The translations under genes and the position numbers were made by a program. Shown here piece by piece: positions 5,846 to 8,772 of a stretch of 8,772 bases of DNA. Source of the stretch: Vulcanimicrobiota bacterium (GTDB taxonomy: Bacteria; Eremiobacterota; Eremiobacteria; Baltobacterales; Baltobacteraceae); assembly GCA_030042755.1 (NCBI GenBank), contig JASHZC010000285.1, positions 1-8,772 on the forward strand. Direction: 5' to 3'. Positions within the stretch are counted from its first letter, which is position 1; the number at the start of each line of letters is the position of its first letter. Below the pieces are notes generated by a model. That model saw nothing but the letters and a program-made list of their open reading frames with translations. It searched no databases and had not been told where the DNA came from.

Positions 5846-6687
5846 TACGACAGCCGAGCCAGGCGATGGATCGCCGTATATGCCGGTGGATAGTCTTCGA
5901 GCCATTTGCTGAATACCGTGAGAATATACGGCGAGTCACCGAACGGTTCGACGATTGCAATGTCGTTTCGGCTTCCATCGATCTCGCCGGTTTTGTTTGC
6001 AATGGGCGTACCGGGCGGCAGACCAGCTGGAATCTTGTCGCGATCGGTCTGCTGCAGCATGATCTGGATCATTTCGCGGCAGTGCCGCGGAGAACAGATC
6101 GTACGTATCTCCTCACGGGCGCCGTACGCCAAGGCGTAGAGCAAGCGCGACTGGTCGTGCGGGGTCGTGACGTTGTCGTTGTGGAGAATCTCTCCGAAGT
6201 CGAGAAAGTGTCGTGCGAGCCGCGTACGGGTCATCCCTAGCCTCGCGCCAATCTGGTTGATCTTCTTCATGCCGAAGAACGAGATCAGGTAGTTACTTGC
6301 CGTATTGTCGCTGACGGTTATCATCGGCACGAGCAGCTGGTGAACCGAAAGGTGCGCGCCGTTCGGCTGCGCGGCCATGAAGTCCGAACCGCCGATGAGG
6401 TCGCTCGTGCTCGTCGTGATCCGTTTGGCGAGCGTTCCCGGTACGCGCTCCTCTTCGACGAATGCCGTGACCATGATCAGCGCCTTGATGGTCGATGCGG
6501 TCGGGAAGACAACGTTTTCGTTGAATGCAAACACCGGGGGGCCGGGAGCCAGCGTCCGGCAGTAGGTCCCGACGACGCCCGGTACCTCGTGCGCGATTTC
6601 CTCGACGCGCGAAAACGATGAGGCTCTTGCGCGCAAAGGGTGAATCGCCAGCGCCGCACCGCCGGCGAGAAATGCGCTGCGTTTCAC
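5761..6687 (-). CDS. class A beta-lactamase-fold serine hydrolase lacking the Glu166 equivalent
   Basis: A 308-residue exported protein. The N-terminus VKRSAFLAGGAAL resembles a Tat signal in its KR variant, or a short Sec signal. The serine-enzyme motifs are present: STIK with the nucleophile (S65, K68), SDN (126-128) and KTG (232-234). The omega-loop segment after TRL (155-157) reads to TTP (174-176) without the ExxLN motif: aligned with TEM, the general base Glu166 falls on Phe161 and the Asn170 equivalent on Gly165, and the loop is about two residues shorter. This matches beta-lactamase2-type relatives that are not proven antibiotic-hydrolysing enzymes, so a DD-peptidase, esterase or related role is as likely as resistance. 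The GTG start is chosen because it overlaps the TGA of the permease gene as GTGA, with AAGG about 9 bases upstream. A longer open frame to 7068 lies in the permease shadow. The last 24 or so residues run into the antisense of the cyclophilin gene, past the natural final helix. Confidence 0.85.
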   Translation of the reverse strand: MKRSAFLAGGAALAIHPLRARASSFSRVEEIAHEVPGVVGTYCRTLAPGPPVFAFNENVVFPTASTIKALIMVTAFVEEERVPGTLAKRITTSTSDLIGGSDFMAAQPNGAHLSVHQLLVPMITVSDNTASNYLISFFGMKKINQIGARLGMTRTRLARHFLDFGEILHNDNVTTPHDQSRLLYALAYGAREEIRTICSPRHCREMIQIMLQQTDRDKIPAGLPPGTPIANKTGEIDGSRNDIAIVEPFGDSPYILTVFSKWLEDYPPAYTAIHRLARLSYQLAGSTLTFFMTSPLRIASSVVKPSVI

Positions 6688-7478
6688 GAGCCGGTGCCTT
6701 GGTAGTGGCGTAGTCCCGTCCGCCAGAACGCATACGCAATCGCGAGCCACAGAGCGCCGATCGCGGGCGTTAAGAGACCGACCGCCGGGTTGAGGTCCAA
6801 TCCGGTCTCGGCCTTTTGCAGGAAATACGTGGCCGGAAAATAGTTCATGAACGCAAATGGCAGCACGAACGCGAGCACGATTCGTACGCCGCGCGTATAG
6901 ATGCTGATGGGGTAGCGCGTGAAGTCCTGTTCGAGCGACATAATGACCCAGCGCAACGTATCCACGCGCACGAACCAAAATGAAATCGTGGCTACGACGA
7001 GCGAAATGCCAAGATCGATGAGCGCGCCGCCGATGACGATGAGCGGCACGAACACACCGAAGATCCAATCGACGCGCACGCCGGCTGCCGCTGTCGCGAT
7101 CGCGAGTGTGACGGCGGCGACGAAGATCCCGTCAGGCGAAAGCTGGGCTGGTACGGTAAGTACCTGAAAGAGTGTGTCGAGCGGGCGCACGAGGAAGCGA
7201 TCGAAGCGACCCTCCCGGACGTAATCGGGTACACTTACCACGTTGAAGAACAGCACGTTATGCAGTTCGTGTCCCGTCATCCACAATGCATAGAGAAAAA
7301 ACATCTGGCGGAAGTCCCAGCCGTTCATCGACGGGAACTGTCGCATTGTCACGTAGAGTGCCGCGAGCGCTACACCATGGTAGACGATCGTGAAAACGAA
7401 CCACATAATGAAATTGGCTCGGTACTCGAGCATCGTCAAGAGATTGACTCGCCAATACTGGAGGTACGCCGCTACCAT
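6684..7478 (-). CDS. ABC-2 exporter permease, DUF990 type (second permease of the pair)
   Basis: A 264-residue integral membrane protein with six likely membrane segments at about 22-42, 57-80, 116-133, 139-168, 196-221 and 234-251. It matches the second-permease family that works with a sister permease and one ATPase to move a substrate out of the cell. Features shared with that family are the N-terminal YLQYWRVNLLTMLEYR, the loop VREGRFDRFLVRPLD (residues 87-101), the segment RYPISIYTRGVRI (188-200) followed by LPFAFMNYFPA, and the short tail GLRHYQGTGS. The start at 7478 fits the usual N-terminus and the family length; an ATG ten codons upstream (7508) is a possible alternative, and neither has a strong ribosome binding site. 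The stop overlaps the GTG of the serine hydrolase gene by 4 bp. The first permease lies beyond the pirin gene at 8304-8772. The substrate is unknown. Confidence 0.87.
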   Translation of the reverse strand: MVAAYLQYWRVNLLTMLEYRANFIMWFVFTIVYHGVALAALYVTMRQFPSMNGWDFRQMFFLYALWMTGHELHNVLFFNVVSVPDYVREGRFDRFLVRPLDTLFQVLTVPAQLSPDGIFVAAVTLAIATAAAGVRVDWIFGVFVPLIVIGGALIDLGISLVVATISFWFVRVDTLRWVIMSLEQDFTRYPISIYTRGVRIVLAFVLPFAFMNYFPATYFLQKAETGLDLNPAVGLLTPAIGALWLAIAYAFWRTGLRHYQGTGS

Positions 7479-7494
7479 CGTTACGCCGTTACGC
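7479..7494. repeat. tandem 8-bp repeat CGTTACGC upstream of the permease gene
   Basis: Two perfect head-to-tail copies of CGTTACGC lie immediately upstream of the permease ATG on its minus-strand side, in the divergent gap shared with the pirin gene. They could be a control element or could be coding if the upstream ATG at 7508 is used. Confidence 0.4.
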
Positions 7495-7525
7495 GCGCTC
7501 GTGCCCATTTCCCGCGAAGCGCGCC

Positions 7526-7548
7526 GCCGGTGCAACCTTGTGCACGGC
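7526..7548 (+). promoter_or_regulatory. hairpin GCCGGTGCA/TGCACGGC ahead of the pirin gene
   Basis: An inverted repeat with a core GTGCA-N6-TGCAC and outer GCC/GGC pairs gives an 8-bp stem with one bulged G and a 6-base loop (ACCTTG). It ends 13 bases before the pirin ribosome binding site. As DNA it suits an operator for divergent genes; as RNA it could be a 5' leader hairpin. No uridine run follows, so it is not a terminator. Confidence 0.35.
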
Positions 7549-7561
7549 GACTCTGGTTGAA

Positions 7562-7566
7562 AAGGA
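7562..7566 (+). promoter_or_regulatory. ribosome binding site of the pirin gene
   Basis: AAGGA within the longer run GAAAAGGA lies 5 bases before the ATG at 7572. It supports that start over the much longer open frame that extends back into the permease gene and over a second ATG three codons later. Confidence 0.7.
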
Positions 7567-7571
7567 TTGCC

Positions 7572-8291
7572 ATGAAAGCAATGACCGCGCCCACGTTCAG
7601 CGTCCAGCGCTCCAAAGACCGAGCGTACTTCGACCACGGTTGGCTGCAGACGTATCATTCGTTCAGCTTCGCTGACTACTACGATCCGGACAATCAAAAT
7701 TGGGGCGCGCTACGTGTCTTCAACGACGATACGGTTGCGGGCGGTACGGGATTCCCAACGCATCCGCATCGGGATATGGAAATCGTCACGTACGTCTTGG
7801 AGGGCAGACTCGCGCACAAGGACAGCATGGGAAATGAAGGGATCGTGGGTCCAGGCGGCGTGCAGTTCATGAGCGCAGGGACGGGCGTGCGCCATAGCGA
7901 GTACAACGCCGATCGAAACGAGCCGCTCCACTTCGTGCAGATGTGGGTGATTCCGGGGAAACTCAATCAGCCGCCATCCTATGGCCAGATGGACTTTACG
8001 GCCGACGATCGGCGCAACACGTGGCTTCAGCTCGTAAGCGGTCAAGCAAGCGTCGAAGCGCCGATAAGGATAACGCAGGACGCGACCCTTTCGGTCTCGC
8101 GCGTTGAAGACTCAACCGTCGTGTATACGTTCGCCTCGCAGCGGTACGGATTTCTTTTCGTAGCAGATGGAACCGTGGAAGCCAACGGCGAGACGCTGCA
8201 TAAAGGCGACGCGGTGCGGTTGTTCGACGTGCCTCGCTTGGGCGTGAAAGGCCATGGCGAACTCGTGCTCTGGGACGTCCCCTCCGTTTAG
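7572..8291 (+). CDS. yhhW: pirin family bicupin protein (YhhW-like)
   Basis: A 239-residue cytoplasmic protein with two cupin domains, very close in pattern to E. coli YhhW, whose known in vitro activity is quercetin 2,3-dioxygenase. The N-terminal cupin holds the single metal site: HPHRDMEIVTYVLEG (residues 64-78) supplies H64 and H66, and RHSEYN (107-112) supplies H108 and E110. All four ligands are present. Other matching blocks are HGWLQTYHSFSFADYYDP (22-39), ALRVFNDD (46-53), KDSMGN (83-88) and the MSAGTGVRHSEYN stretch. The C-terminal cupin (about 150-239) lacks metal ligands, as is usual. Length is normal (E. coli YhhW is 231). It is read alone on plus between two minus-strand ABC-2 permease genes: 93 bp from the start of one and 12 bp from the stop of the other. 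The native substrate is unknown; some pirins are oxidant-responsive regulators. Confidence 0.93.
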   Translation: MKAMTAPTFSVQRSKDRAYFDHGWLQTYHSFSFADYYDPDNQNWGALRVFNDDTVAGGTGFPTHPHRDMEIVTYVLEGRLAHKDSMGNEGIVGPGGVQFMSAGTGVRHSEYNADRNEPLHFVQMWVIPGKLNQPPSYGQMDFTADDRRNTWLQLVSGQASVEAPIRITQDATLSVSRVEDSTVVYTFASQRYGFLFVADGTVEANGETLHKGDAVRLFDVPRLGVKGHGELVLWDVPSV

Positions 8292-8303
8292 CGGACTACG
8301 TGC

Positions 8304-8772
8304 CTAGCCTCCTTGGATGACGATGCGTCTTGCAGCGGCTTGCCAGACCATCGTGGAGAGGCCGGCGAAGAGCACGAGCCACAGGAGCTGCACGCCGATC
8401 GCTTCCGCCCACTGCGACTGCGGAATCACGCCGACGTAGATAAGCAGCGGCGTTGAGTAGACGGCGGCAAACGGTAGAGCAAAGACGATCTGCCCGAGAA
8501 TGCCGGGGAAGAACGTCAGCGGGATGATCTGGCCCGAGAGCAGATCCGAAACCCATCGTACGATCAGTTGGATCGCAAACGTTTCGAGCGTCCAAAACGC
8601 GACCGAGTTCATCAAGAAATTGATGAAGAAATTGACGCAGTAGCCGATCAGGAAGGCGACCGCGAACGCGAGCAGCGTTGCCGGGCGTGCGACGTCGATG
8701 TGCACGAGTAATAGCGCGAAGAATACTGACGGAACGACCAACACCGCGTGCAGCACCGTTTGTCCTACGCCG
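8304..8772 (-). CDS. ABC-2 exporter permease, DUF990 type (first permease), 5' end beyond right edge
   Basis: The C-terminal 155 residues of a membrane protein; the frame stays open to the right edge, so the N-terminus is outside. A GTG at 8756 is an internal codon, not a real start. About four membrane segments are visible, rich in Phe, Leu and Val. Family landmarks are AFWTLETFAIQLIVRWVSDL, then LSGQIIPLTFFP (visible residues 78-89), ALPFAAVYSTPLLIYVG, and the closing RRIVIQGG, which is typical of the first of the two permeases in DUF990-type ABC exporters. In such loci the order is usually ATPase, this permease, then the second permease with no gap. Here the second permease begins 826 bp downstream, beyond the opposite-strand pirin gene. 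The ATPase is expected to the right of the window. Confidence 0.85.
   Translation of the reverse strand, partial: GVGQTVLHAVLVVPSVFFALLLVHIDVARPATLLAFAVAFLIGYCVNFFINFLMNSVAFWTLETFAIQLIVRWVSDLLSGQIIPLTFFPGILGQIVFALPFAAVYSTPLLIYVGVIPQSQWAEAIGVQLLWLVLFAGLSTMVWQAAARRIVIQGG

Noticed and set aside
5761..6687. Calling the serine hydrolase an antibiotic-resistance beta-lactamase
   Set aside because: The Glu166 and Asn170 positions are not conserved, so only the fold and nucleophile motifs can be claimed.
6688..7068. N-terminal extension of the serine hydrolase frame
   Set aside because: The extension is Arg- and His-rich, lies within the permease coding region, and the GTG at 6687 gives a proper signal peptide and GTGA overlap.
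7260..7571. N-terminal extension of the pirin frame
   Set aside because: It is antisense to the permease gene, and the ATG at 7572 has a good ribosome binding site and matches the YhhW N-terminus.
7479..7697. 73-residue N-terminal extension of the second permease
   Set aside because: It overlaps the conserved start of the pirin gene and its sequence is polar and Arg-rich, unlike the family; the family N-terminus fits 7478.

Overview
The window comes from a GC-rich bacterial chromosome (roughly 60 % G+C) with short gaps between genes. It has no RNA genes, CRISPR array, insertion sequence or phage genes that I can see. The gene content is an LCP-family cell-wall ligase with a LytR_C tail, a lone RsbW-type ATP-binding regulator, a degenerate HD-GYP protein, a paired ABC-2 exporter and a secreted M28 peptidase. 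This fits a deep-branching terrestrial lineage such as Candidatus Eremiobacterota (WPS-2) or a neighbouring Terrabacteria phylum. The lineage is an inference from gene style, not a demonstrated placement. I find twelve protein genes, ten complete and two cut by the window edges.

Left part (1-1025): on the minus strand a 54-codon exported-peptide gene with a strong ribosome binding site is followed 16 bp later by a helical-repeat (TPR-like) protein that runs off the left edge. A dyad-rich intergenic region of about 144 bp separates this pair from a plus-strand run.

Plus-strand run (1026-3453): an HD-GYP-like protein that has lost its metal-binding residues, a four-helix membrane protein of unknown function, and a complete LCP (LytR-CpsA-Psr) protein. 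The LCP stop lies 3 bp from the stop of a convergent two-gene minus-strand unit (3457-5290). That unit is an RsbW-like histidine-kinase-fold ATPase followed by a secreted M28 zinc peptidase with an FnIII-like tail.

Right part (5357-8772): a cyclophilin gene on plus overlaps by 85 bp, tail to tail, a class A beta-lactamase-fold serine hydrolase on minus. The hydrolase gene is joined by a 4-bp GTGA overlap to the second permease of a DUF990-type ABC-2 exporter. The first permease of that pair sits at the right edge (ATPase presumably beyond). The two permease genes, normally adjacent, are separated by a pirin (YhhW-like) gene on the opposite strand.

The points most worth a second look are: the exported peptide with an internal heptapeptide repeat whose copies differ only at synonymous positions, next to a TPR-like protein (possible peptide/receptor pair); the HD-GYP pseudo-enzyme; the serine hydrolase lacking the Glu166 equivalent but coupled to an ABC exporter; and the pirin gene inserted within the exporter locus.
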